From Psychrobacillus sp044762855 (GTDB lineage: Bacteria > Bacillota > Bacilli > Bacillales_A > Planococcaceae), in assembly GCF_044762855.1 (NCBI RefSeq), contig NZ_JBIWFB010000001.1:434001-498000 (forward strand): a stretch of DNA of 64,000 bases, read 5' to 3'. Numbering within the stretch: the stretch's first letter is position 1; each line of letters starts with the position of its first letter. Of the stretch, positions 1-7,592 are shown one piece after another. The position numbers and the translations under genes are program-made. The notes under the pieces are model-generated. The model ran no database searches and was not told where the DNA came from. It saw nothing but the letters and a program-made list of their open reading frames with translations.

Positions 1-744
1 GTATCCACAGAAAACTCAACCATTCAAAAAGCACTAAAAAACAAAAAGTTAGTCATCGGGATGTCGACAGGATATTTCCCGTTTGATATGAAAAATCCAA
101 ACGGTGATTTCGTTGGATATGACGCAGACACTGCAGAAGCACTTGCGGCTGCACTTGGGGTGGAAATTGAGTACAAACAATTTACTTTTGACGGTCTTAT
201 TCCTGCACTACAAACTGGGGAAGTAGATATGGTATTCGCTGGTATGACGATTCGCGGAGACCGTGCACTTGCAGTAAGCTTTGCCGATCCATACTTCCAA
301 ACTGGTCAAGCAGTAATGCTTCCAGGATCAGATACAGCGACTAAAACATGGCAAGACCTAGATGTAGCAGGCAAGAAAATTGCAGTAGGTATCGGAACTA
401 CTGGTGCATTGCTTGCAAAAGATGTATTTAAAAACGCAGAAGTAATGGACTTCGAAAACTTCCCAGATGCAGCAGCAGCTCTAGCAGCAGGAAAAGCGGA
501 TGGGATCGTTTATGACGAGCCGGCAATCGCGGTTTGGAAATTACAAAATGGAGACAAAGTAAGACAATTAGAAGGTTTAATCTCAACTGAAAACCTAGGA
601 ATCGCACTGAAGAAAAATGATTTTGAAACAATCCAATGGGTAAACTCATTCTTAAACAGTTACCTAGGAAGCCCAGCAGAACTTGCATCTCGCGAAAAAT
701 GGTTTGAAACTTCTGACTGGTTAGGTGAAGTAGTAGAAGAGTAG
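1..744 (+). CDS. Polar amino-acid ABC transporter substrate-binding protein (5' end outside window)
   Basis: Extracellular receptor that captures an amino acid and hands it to the permease encoded next. The frame is open from base 1, so the signal peptide and lipobox lie upstream of the window. The visible part is the family 3 solute-binding fold: GYFPFD near the start, FVGYDADTAEALAAALG, then GEVDMVFAGMTIRGDRA, typical of GlnH/ArtP-type receptors. The permease starts 31 bases after the stop and the ATPase follows, giving the usual receptor-permease-ATPase order. Substrate is not readable from sequence; glutamine, arginine or another polar amino acid are all possible. Family assignment is confident, specificity is not. 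Confidence 0.93.
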   Translation, partial: VSTENSTIQKALKNKKLVIGMSTGYFPFDMKNPNGDFVGYDADTAEALAAALGVEIEYKQFTFDGLIPALQTGEVDMVFAGMTIRGDRALAVSFADPYFQTGQAVMLPGSDTATKTWQDLDVAGKKIAVGIGTTGALLAKDVFKNAEVMDFENFPDAAAALAAGKADGIVYDEPAIAVWKLQNGDKVRQLEGLISTENLGIALKKNDFETIQWVNSFLNSYLGSPAELASREKWFETSDWLGEVVEE

Positions 745-775
745 GACACTCTGGCAATCTAGAGGAGGTACAACG

Positions 776-1432
776 ATGACATACGACTGGAGTGTTATCC
801 CGCGTAATATGGACGTCTTTATTGACGGGGCCTTAAAAACATTAGAAATTTCTTTATTAGCCATTCTTATTGCTATCCCAATAGGCGTTATCTTTGGAAT
901 GGGGCGTATTTCGAAAAACAAGATTTTCAGATTGATATCTTCTATTTATGTAGAAATCATTCGCGGTGTTCCACTGCTTGTTTTACTTATTTGGATTTAT
1001 TTTGTACTTGGACAATTCTTAAAGCTTGGTTCCTATTGGGGAGCGATTTGGGGACTTGCAATATTTGCAGGTGCATTCATTGCAGAAATCGTTCGTGCAG
1101 GTATTCAAGCTGTACCAAAAGGACAGATGGAAGCGGCACGATCACTTGGCATGTCTCATGCAAAGGCAATGACGCATATTATTTTGCCACAAGCATTTAG
1201 ACGAGTATTGCCACCACTTGCATCACAATTTATTATGCTAATAAAAGACTCGTCTCTTGTATCAGTAATTGCAGCGACTGAGTTAACACTAAACGCAAAA
1301 AACCTAGTAGCAACATCGTTCCGCTCAATCGAAGTATGGACATTCGTTGCACTAATCTATTTCATCATGACATTCAGCTTATCACTAATCATTCGATACT
1401 TCGAAAAACGATTACTGAAAAGCGAAACATAA
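776..1432 (+). CDS. Polar amino-acid ABC transporter permease
   Basis: Membrane component of the amino-acid importer. The 218-residue length and pattern of about five hydrophobic segments fit the HisM/GlnP family. The ABC-interaction (EAA) loop is visible around residues 120-140, with EAARSLGMSHAKA followed by LPQAFRR. A strong ribosome site (GAGGAGG) sits just before the ATG. It lies between its receptor and ATPase and would be co-transcribed. Codon choice shifts in the last third of the gene from T/G-ending to A/C-ending codons, the style seen throughout the following ATPase gene. Confidence 0.95.
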   Translation: MTYDWSVIPRNMDVFIDGALKTLEISLLAILIAIPIGVIFGMGRISKNKIFRLISSIYVEIIRGVPLLVLLIWIYFVLGQFLKLGSYWGAIWGLAIFAGAFIAEIVRAGIQAVPKGQMEAARSLGMSHAKAMTHIILPQAFRRVLPPLASQFIMLIKDSSLVSVIAATELTLNAKNLVATSFRSIEVWTFVALIYFIMTFSLSLIIRYFEKRLLKSET

Positions 1433-1453
1433 CGGCAAGGAGGGTGTACCCAA

Positions 1454-2182
1454 ATGATCTCTATTAAAAATGTCAATAAAAGCTTCGGTGCCCACCACGT
1501 CCTAACCGACGTTTCGCTCGAAGTACCAAAATCGAATGTAGTAGCACTAATCGGACCAAGTGGCGCAGGAAAATCAACCGTCATCCGAACGATCAATGCA
1601 CTAGAGCCAATCGACAACGGAGAAATCATCGTCGATGGAATATCCATCCACGATAAAAAAACGGACATCAACAAAGCGCGACTAAACATCGGCTTCGTAT
1701 TCCAAAGCTTCAACCTGTTTCCGTTTCTAACAGCACTAGAAAACGTCACAATTTCACCGATGAAAGTAAAAGGGCTTTCCAAACAAGAAGCAGAAAAAAG
1801 AGGGAAAGAACTACTAACATCACTCGGTCTAGGAGACAAATTCGACTCGTATCCAAGCAGACTCTCAGGTGGCCAACAACAACGTGTAGCCATCGCACGA
1901 GCACTCGCAATGGACCCGCAAGTCATGCTATTTGACGAACCAACATCCGCACTCGACCCAGAAATGGTAACCGAAGTGCTCGATGCCATCCGCAAATTAG
2001 CAAAAGACGGCATGACCATGGTCGTCGTAACACACGAAATGGGCTTCGCCAAAGAAATCTGCGACGAAATAGTCTTCATGGCAGACGGCAAAATAGTCGA
2101 GCGCGCAGCACCAAACAAATTCTTTTCTAACCCAGACACGCAACGCGCCCAAGACTTCTTATCCAAAGTACTAAACCACTAG
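1454..2182 (+). CDS. Polar amino-acid ABC transporter ATP-binding protein
   Basis: Cytoplasmic ATPase that powers the importer. The 242 residues carry a full set of motifs: Walker A GPSGAGKST at 34-42, Q-loop Gln84, signature LSGGQ at 137-141, Walker B VMLFDEP ending near 163, D-loop SALD, and switch His194. This is the GlnQ/HisP size class. The ATG follows an AAGGAGGG ribosome site. It is the last gene of the three-gene unit: an intrinsic terminator begins inside its final codons. The gene is rich in A/C-ending codons compared with the receptor gene of the same operon. Confidence 0.96.
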   Translation: MISIKNVNKSFGAHHVLTDVSLEVPKSNVVALIGPSGAGKSTVIRTINALEPIDNGEIIVDGISIHDKKTDINKARLNIGFVFQSFNLFPFLTALENVTISPMKVKGLSKQEAEKRGKELLTSLGLGDKFDSYPSRLSGGQQQRVAIARALAMDPQVMLFDEPTSALDPEMVTEVLDAIRKLAKDGMTMVVVTHEMGFAKEICDEIVFMADGKIVERAAPNKFFSNPDTQRAQDFLSKVLNH

Positions 2183-2203
2183 ACTCGTCTAGTGGTTTTT
2201 CTT
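2173..2203 (+). terminator. Intrinsic terminator of amino-acid transporter operon
   Basis: An 11-bp perfect stem (AAACCACTAGA / TCTAGTGGTTT) with a CTCG loop, followed by a T-run. The stem overlaps the last codons and the TAG stop of the ATPase gene. Confidence 0.9.
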
Positions 2204-2224
2204 TGGATAAAACATATAAGGATT

Positions 2225-2321
2225 GAGTACCACATAATCCATCTGGAGTACCACATAACTTAACCCGAGTACCACATAATCTACCTTGAGCACCACATAA
2301 CCAGACCCAACCGCCACATAC
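2225..2321 (+). repeat. 21-bp-period degenerate repeat array A (five units)
   Basis: The core GAGTACCACATAA recurs at 2225, 2246, 2267 and 2288 (the last as GAGCACCACATAA), with a weaker fifth unit at 2309. The spacing is exactly 21 bp; the eight bases between cores are not conserved. Because 21 bp is seven codons, the minus strand reads as a run of LCGTxxx heptapeptides, but no ribosome site or convincing gene accompanies it. A matching array lies at 3414-3510 on the other side of the NERD gene. Confidence 0.88.
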
Positions 2322-2394
2322 ATCAATCAAACAATTGCCTTCCGCCTAACAATCTGCTAACCTATACCCATATCGATAGAAAGGAGCAATTACA

Positions 2395-3363
2395 ATAGAA
2401 ATCATTAGACCAGAATCCGCTGACCATCAAGCACTAGCCCGACTAAAAGCCCGCCTACCAAAAGACCACGAAAAATACCCGACCATTCTAGAAAAAATAG
2501 ACCAAATAAACGCCGGCTATTACGGGGAATTACGCGTAGACAAATTCATTGAAGAAGTACAATTTCCACACCGAGTGTACATCATTCCAGACCTACACAT
2601 CCGCCTCCACGCGACAAGATACATCCAGATTGACACCCTAATCCTAACGCAATCCTATATCCTAATTACCGAAGTCAAAAACATAACAGGTATCCTTCTA
2701 TTCAAAGGATATCCAAACAAACTATTGCGAATCAAAGACAACAAAGAAGAAAAACCACTCGATTGTCCCATCGTCCAACTAGACAGAAACTCCGATGGAA
2801 TCAGCATAATCTTAACGAAAGTTAACCTAATGCTACCTATTCACCAAGCACTCGTTTTCCCATCCAGAAACACAATAATCGAAAATGCTCCTAAAAATCG
2901 AAATATCTTTTTCGTAAAACAATTCCCTTTGTTTATCCAAAACCTAAACAAATTACCACCAGTTCTAACCGAAGAACAACTCTCCTTTTTTGCAAACAAA
3001 CTAATAAGTTTAAATAAGAACTTTCCATCAAAACCGCTATGCGAACGATTCAACATAAATCCCCAGAACTTGAAGAAAGGAGTCCTATGCAAACATTGCG
3101 ATGCTACACTACTAAGAAAATCCCTACGAACTTGGATATGCAACACCTGTAAAACTAAAGACACCAATCCGCTTCCGAGAAATATAGAAGACCTATTTAT
3201 GCTAATCAAACCCAACATATCAGTAAAAGACTGTATGTACTACTTGCAAATAAACTCCAGATACACAATCTATAACAGCCTACAAAAAATGCACTTACAA
3301 AAAAGCGGTCATAAAAAATCAACCCAATATACCAAAATTACACAACCGACTATTCAAAAATAA
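2395..3363 (+). CDS. NERD-domain protein with C-terminal zinc ribbon; no canonical start codon
   Basis: Likely member of the nuclease-related domain (NERD) family; cellular role unknown. The in-frame segment INAGYYGELRVDKFIEE, then PDLHI..., TLILTQSYILITEVKN fits the NERD core. Near the C terminus CKHC...CNTC forms a zinc ribbon. The first in-frame ATG/GTG/TTG is the GTG at 2575, which would remove the beginning of the NERD domain. Upstream, after an in-frame TAG at 2377, a good ribosome site (AAAGGAG, 2380-2386) is followed at eight bases by ATA at 2395; ATT at 2389 is also in frame. I place the start at ATA, giving 322 residues. Either a rare start is used or the start was lost by mutation. 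Repeat arrays flank the gene on both sides. Confidence 0.72.
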   Translation: MEIIRPESADHQALARLKARLPKDHEKYPTILEKIDQINAGYYGELRVDKFIEEVQFPHRVYIIPDLHIRLHATRYIQIDTLILTQSYILITEVKNITGILLFKGYPNKLLRIKDNKEEKPLDCPIVQLDRNSDGISIILTKVNLMLPIHQALVFPSRNTIIENAPKNRNIFFVKQFPLFIQNLNKLPPVLTEEQLSFFANKLISLNKNFPSKPLCERFNINPQNLKKGVLCKHCDATLLRKSLRTWICNTCKTKDTNPLPRNIEDLFMLIKPNISVKDCMYYLQINSRYTIYNSLQKMHLQKSGHKKSTQYTKITQPTIQK

Positions 3364-3366
3364 AAA

Positions 3367-3398
3367 GGAAGCCAATCAAACACGTTGGCTTCCTTTTT
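3367..3398. terminator. Terminator after NERD gene
   Basis: Perfect 9-bp stem GGAAGCCAA / TTGGCTTCC with a nine-base loop and a T-run. A run of A on the 5' side means it could work on both strands. Confidence 0.88.
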
Positions 3399-3413
3399 CC
3401 ATCCAAAACTCAC

Positions 3414-3510
3414 GACCACCGCATAACTTGTTGCGAGTGCCACATAAACCAGCTGGACTACCACATAAATCAAATTGACTACCACATAAACAAGCCTGAC
3501 CACCACATAG
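3414..3510 (+). repeat. 21-bp-period degenerate repeat array B (five units)
   Basis: Five units start at 3414, 3435, 3456, 3477 and 3498, each exactly 21 bp apart, with a core like GACTACCACATAA or GAGTGCCACATAA. Same family, same orientation, same unit number and same period as the array at 2225-2321. The minus strand encodes LCGSxxx-type heptapeptides. Confidence 0.88.
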
Positions 3511-3997
3511 CACACTCCGGACGAGACTCATAAAAGAATGGACTATAATAACCTAGGATTACACAACAGCAAAATCAAACAAGTATTCATCAAATCTGCT
3601 AACTTACTGTTTTGATGGTCTGCACTACGCGTATTTAGTGAGTCCGCGTTTATACATGGTGCCTAACTAAGCAATAAAGTTTACCATTTCGATTTGGCAT
3701 TTTCCTCTATACGTCAGGTATTAGCCCCTATTCTAACAACGAGACACCTACTTTGCCTCAAATACACTTCAAAACAACAAAATCTTACTTCAATAATTAA
3801 AATTCTAAAACTTAACTTATGAGTATTGAGTTGTCTAGTCCTAATTTAAGTTATTTCATAAAAGTAAACCTCTAAGGGGAACATTTGTTCTGCGCACCAA
3901 ACGTTTAAACGGCACCTGGTCTATTCTAAAATGTGATGATTAATCGAACAATTAGTTAATCAAATACTCTAAAGTTTTATTTTTTTCTGAAAACATG
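3511..3997. other. Gene-free stretch before IclR operon
   Basis: About 490 bases without a supportable gene on either strand. Reading frames are short and lack ribosome sites. A 10-bp palindrome CGTTTAAACG lies at 3902-3911. Nothing else recognisable is seen. Confidence 0.6.
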
Positions 3998-4026
3998 TTG
4001 ATTTATAAGTTATGAAATTATATAAT
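3998..4026 (+). promoter_or_regulatory. Sigma-A-type promoter of IclR operon
   Basis: TTGATT (3998-4003), 17-base spacer, TATAAT (4021-4026). Transcription would begin near 4033, upstream of the palindrome at 4053-4071. Confidence 0.78.
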
Positions 4027-4052
4027 TCAAATTATAAGAAAATTCGAAACAC

Positions 4053-4071
4053 TGTTCCGATAATCGGAACA
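4053..4071. promoter_or_regulatory. Candidate IclR-type operator (19-bp perfect palindrome)
   Basis: TGTTCCGAT-A-ATCGGAACA is a perfect inverted repeat with one central base. It sits about 20-40 bases downstream of the predicted transcription start and just before the IclR-family gene, a position suited to autorepression by roadblock. Many IclR-family operators are palindromes of about this size. That this regulator binds it is an inference. Confidence 0.7.
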
Positions 4072-4094
4072 CTAATGGATGGGGTGCATATAAT

Positions 4095-4880
4095 ATCGGA
4101 GAGTTAAAATCGTTAGTTAATGCAATACAAGTTTTAGAATTGTTTAAGAAAAAGAGTAGTTGGGGTGTACGGGAGATTTCGCGGGAAGTAAATCTGGGGA
4201 CTACAGTGGTGCACAGGATTCTCTCTACTTTTGAAACAATGGGCTATTTAGTGGTAAATGAAGTAACGAAGCAGTATGAGGTTGGATTTAAGATGTATGA
4301 GTTTAGTTGGATGTTCAAGGAAAGTATTTCATTTGTTGATATTGTTAGACCTTACATGAAGGACTTAAGCAATAAAGTTGGAGAAACAACTTTTTTAACT
4401 TGGAGAGATGATTTATACGGAACATCGATAGCAGTAGAGGAAAGTAAAGTTCAAAGTATTCGATTTATCTTTGATATAGGCTCGAAAAGACTTTTACATG
4501 CAGGTGCTTCCAATCTGGTCATTTTAGCTTTCGTTCCAGAAGAAGACTTGGCTAGGTTACTCGATGAGCAATTGGTTAAGTTCACAGATTATACACCAAT
4601 GACAAAAGAGGAAATTCTTCAACGCTTGACAATTATTCGAGAGCAAGGATGGTATTGTACGTTTGGGGAAGCTACGAAAGATGTAACTGGTATCGCGGTG
4701 CCTATATTCGATTGTCGCAATGAAGTGATGGGTTCATTTACAATTGCGGGACCAACATATCGTTTACATGAAGGGACTATTCAAGAAAACGTAGCTAGTC
4801 TGTTAGAAATGAAAGAAGTGGTTCAGAGATATATCATAGACTTCAAAATTACTAGACAAAATATTAATCAATATACTTAG
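4095..4880 (+). CDS. IclR-family transcriptional regulator; ordinary start codon missing
   Basis: Probable local regulator of the transport/catabolic operon that follows after a 10-base gap. It has an N-terminal winged helix (LKSLVNAIQVLELF, then WGVREISREVNL and VVHRILSTFETMGYL) and a C-terminal effector domain with the family-like GWYCTFGEATKDVTGIAVPIFD. The first canonical start in frame is TTG at 4140, which has no ribosome site and deletes the first helix. From the in-frame TAA at 4035 to that TTG there is no ATG, GTG or TTG. ATC at 4095 lies eight bases after GGGGTG and gives 261 residues, the normal family length. A rare start, a start-codon mutation or a sequence error are all possible. 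Confidence 0.82.
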   Translation: MGELKSLVNAIQVLELFKKKSSWGVREISREVNLGTTVVHRILSTFETMGYLVVNEVTKQYEVGFKMYEFSWMFKESISFVDIVRPYMKDLSNKVGETTFLTWRDDLYGTSIAVEESKVQSIRFIFDIGSKRLLHAGASNLVILAFVPEEDLARLLDEQLVKFTDYTPMTKEEILQRLTIIREQGWYCTFGEATKDVTGIAVPIFDCRNEVMGSFTIAGPTYRLHEGTIQENVASLLEMKEVVQRYIIDFKITRQNINQYT

Positions 4881-4890
4881 GGGGATATTT

Positions 4891-6510
4891 ATGAAAAGAA
4901 AATTATTATTAACTATAACAATGATAGTTTCGCTATTAGTAATGGTTGCTTGTAGTGGCGAAAGCTCGACTGCTGGGACTAGTAGTTCGACCGCTAAAAA
5001 AGATAGACCTTTTGTTTATGTGGCACAACAAGTAGTGGGGACGGTTGACCCAGCTAAGCATACAGATGAAACAGAGCTAATTGCGATATTGAATACTTAT
5101 GATCCATTAGTTTATCCGAAAATAGAAGAAGGTGTAATGGATCCAGGTCCTCACATTGCAACAGATTGGACAACTTCAGAGGATGGAAAAGTTTACACGA
5201 TCAACATTCGTGATGATGTGAAATTTCAAAGCGGTAATGCATTAACTGCAAACGATGTAGTGTATTCGATTCAACGAATGATGGAGATTAACCAAGGTTT
5301 TTCATGGTTATGGACAGGTATTTTAGAGGCTGAAAATGTAGTTGCATTAAATGATACACAAATTCAATTTACACTAAATAGTGCATACGCACCTTTCATC
5401 TCAACTTTGACACAGTTATTCATTGTCGATAGCAAATTACTTCAAGAAAACCAAAAAACAGGTGAATACGGAGACAATGGTGACTACGGTTTAGCTTATT
5501 TAGAAAATACAACAGCTGGATCAGGTCCATATACTTTAAAAGAATGGGATCGTGGAGCACAGTTAACATTTGCTAAGAGCGACTCATACTGGAAAGGTTG
5601 GTCTGAGAATCAACTGGAAGAAATTCAAATGAAAATTATTACTGAACAAGCTACTGTAAAAACAATGTTAAATTCTGGCGATGCTGATATGGTTCACCAA
5701 TGGTTAACTGTAGACACGTATGAAGAATTTAAAAAAGCATCAGGTATTGTAGTCCAAGAAGATCCAAGTGTTCAATTACAACACTTACCGATCAATACGC
5801 AAAAAGCACCTACAGATGATATAAATGTGCGCAAAGCAATTCTATATGCATTCGACTATGAAACTGCTAATAATCAAATATTAAATAAGGCAACACAAGC
5901 TGTTGGTCCAGTGCCAATTCTTGTACCTGGACACAATGATGATTTAGTTTCATATCAACGTGACGTGGAAAAAGCAAAAGAATATTTAGCGAAGTCTAAA
6001 TATGCAGGTCAAGATTTAGAAATAGAATTTATGTATTTGGCGGATACACCATCTCAACGACAATTAGCACAATTATTACAAAGTAACTTAGCCGAGATTG
6101 GCATTACTGTTAAATTAAACGGTGGACCATGGACAGCTGTAACAGAGGCTACAGCAAATGTCGAGACAACTCCACATTTAGTAGCTATTTCAGATACTTT
6201 AAAATACCCGCACGTAGATAGCCATACGTACGGAATTTATCATCCAAGTGCTCATGGAAGCTATCGTTCATCCAGCTGGTATGATGATAAAGCTACAACA
6301 GAAGTATTAGAAGCTGCACGTAAATCAACTTCTGAAGAGGAACAAATGTCATTGTATAAACAAGCGCAAGAACTCATAAATGAAAATGCACCTTCCATTT
6401 ACATTGCAAATCCTAACCATAGAATTGCTTTCCGAGATTATGTAGAAAACTATAAATACGTTGGAATCTTAGGATATGATTTAGGTTTCTATTACTTGCG
6501 AGTGAAATAA
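4891..6510 (+). CDS. Peptide-type ABC transporter substrate-binding lipoprotein
   Basis: Lipid-anchored extracellular receptor of solute-binding family 5 (DppE/OppA type), 539 residues. The signal peptide ends in LLVMVAC, a lipobox with Cys at about residue 21. Family features include DPAKHTDETELIAILNTYDPLV near the N terminus, GKVYTINIRDDVKFQSGNAL, and the late VRKAILYAFDY segment. These receptors bind peptides but also other small ligands such as opines, nickel chelates or glutathione, so the cargo is open. The ATG follows a GGGGG ribosome site ten bases after the IclR stop. A hairpin after the stop may keep receptor levels above permease levels. Confidence 0.93.
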   Translation: MKRKLLLTITMIVSLLVMVACSGESSTAGTSSSTAKKDRPFVYVAQQVVGTVDPAKHTDETELIAILNTYDPLVYPKIEEGVMDPGPHIATDWTTSEDGKVYTINIRDDVKFQSGNALTANDVVYSIQRMMEINQGFSWLWTGILEAENVVALNDTQIQFTLNSAYAPFISTLTQLFIVDSKLLQENQKTGEYGDNGDYGLAYLENTTAGSGPYTLKEWDRGAQLTFAKSDSYWKGWSENQLEEIQMKIITEQATVKTMLNSGDADMVHQWLTVDTYEEFKKASGIVVQEDPSVQLQHLPINTQKAPTDDINVRKAILYAFDYETANNQILNKATQAVGPVPILVPGHNDDLVSYQRDVEKAKEYLAKSKYAGQDLEIEFMYLADTPSQRQLAQLLQSNLAEIGITVKLNGGPWTAVTEATANVETTPHLVAISDTLKYPHVDSHTYGIYHPSAHGSYRSSSWYDDKATTEVLEAARKSTSEEEQMSLYKQAQELINENAPSIYIANPNHRIAFRDYVENYKYVGILGYDLGFYYLRVK

Positions 6511-6523
6511 AAACTTGGAGAGG

Positions 6524-6552
6524 GGGAGGTATTATTGAATACCTTCCTTTTT
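6524..6552 (+). terminator. Attenuator-like hairpin between receptor and permease genes
   Basis: Stem GGAGGTATT / AATACCTTCC with an ATTG loop, then five T residues, in the 67-base gap after the receptor gene. It probably acts as a partial terminator. Confidence 0.6.
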
Positions 6553-6577
6553 CATAAAATGAATAGGAAGTGGACTG

Positions 6578-7579
6578 ATGAAAGAATTTTTAATCAAACG
6601 TATTTTGCAAATGATCCCTGTCTTATTAGGCCTTTCCATCCTGATTTTCGCTCTATCGCGTGTTATGCCGGGGGATTCTATTCGTTTAAAACTAGGTCCC
6701 GAAGCTACCATTGAACAAATAGAAGCGATGGAAGAATCAATGGGCTTAAACGATCCAATTTACGTTCAGTATTTTAATTATATTAAAGGTGTTTTTAAAG
6801 GGGATATGGGGATTTCCCTTCAATCTGATCGAAATGTAGCGGTAGATATTTTTGAAACCTTTCCCGCGACATTTGAATTAATGATAATTGCGATGCTTAT
6901 CGCCATCGTAGTTGGTGTTCCTCTAGGAGTCATTTCTGCGGTGAAGAAGGATAAATGGCAAGACCATTTTACACGGATTATTTCGTTGTCGGGTGTAGCT
7001 CTACCAAAGTTTTGGATTGCGATTATGCTTCAAATTGTTTTTGCCTACTGGTTCTCTTTATTGCCGGTCGTAGGAAGAGGAAATATTGTGCCAGAGAATA
7101 TTACGGGTATGCGCCTATTCGATAGCATACTTACATTGAACTTTCCGGCCTTTATTGATTCTTTAAAACATATTATCTTGCCTTCCATTGCACTATCCAT
7201 TGCAACGACCGCGCAAATTATGCGTTTAACAAGATCGAATATGCTTGAGCAATTAAAGAAAGATTATATTTTAGCATCAACCTCTTATGGCCTACCAAAA
7301 GTCATGATTGTATATAAATATATGCTTAAAAACGCATTTGCTTCAACTTTAACGATTATCGGACTATCCTTCGGTGCTTTACTCGGAAATGCCTTTTTAG
7401 TAGAAGCAGTTTTCGGATGGCCAGGAATGGCACAGTATGGTGTACAAGGTGTTATTTATAAAGATTATAACGCCATTGTAGGGGTGACCTTAGTCATTGG
7501 TGCTGTGTTTGCAATTACCAATTTAATAGTTGATATTTTGTATGGCTTGATAGATCCACGTATTAAATATAATGCTTAG
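6578..7579 (+). CDS. Peptide-type ABC transporter permease, DppB/OppB-like
   Basis: First inner-membrane permease subunit, 333 residues. It begins with the family hallmark of an N-terminal membrane helix (IKRILQMIPVLLGLSILIF) followed by an external domain containing PGD and the MGLNDPIYVQYFNY segment. The EAA loop near residues 215-235 contains YILASTSYGLPKVMIVYKYMLKNAF, and the C-terminal part has the typical FGALLGNAFLVEAVFGWPGMAQYG. It forms a heterodimer with the product of the next gene, 13 bases downstream. Confidence 0.95.
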   Translation: MKEFLIKRILQMIPVLLGLSILIFALSRVMPGDSIRLKLGPEATIEQIEAMEESMGLNDPIYVQYFNYIKGVFKGDMGISLQSDRNVAVDIFETFPATFELMIIAMLIAIVVGVPLGVISAVKKDKWQDHFTRIISLSGVALPKFWIAIMLQIVFAYWFSLLPVVGRGNIVPENITGMRLFDSILTLNFPAFIDSLKHIILPSIALSIATTAQIMRLTRSNMLEQLKKDYILASTSYGLPKVMIVYKYMLKNAFASTLTIIGLSFGALLGNAFLVEAVFGWPGMAQYGVQGVIYKDYNAIVGVTLVIGAVFAITNLIVDILYGLIDPRIKYNA

Positions 7580-7592
7580 GCGGTGAGAAAAA

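Noticed and set aside
2225..2321. CRISPR array
   Set aside because: Units are 13-base cores with 8-base spacers, far too short for CRISPR repeats and spacers, and no cas genes are in the window.
2127..2330. Minus-strand open frame with LCGTxxx heptapeptide repeats
   Set aside because: The heptads are a necessary result of a 21-bp DNA period; there is no ribosome site, and the frame overlaps a terminator. Kept as a repeat array instead.
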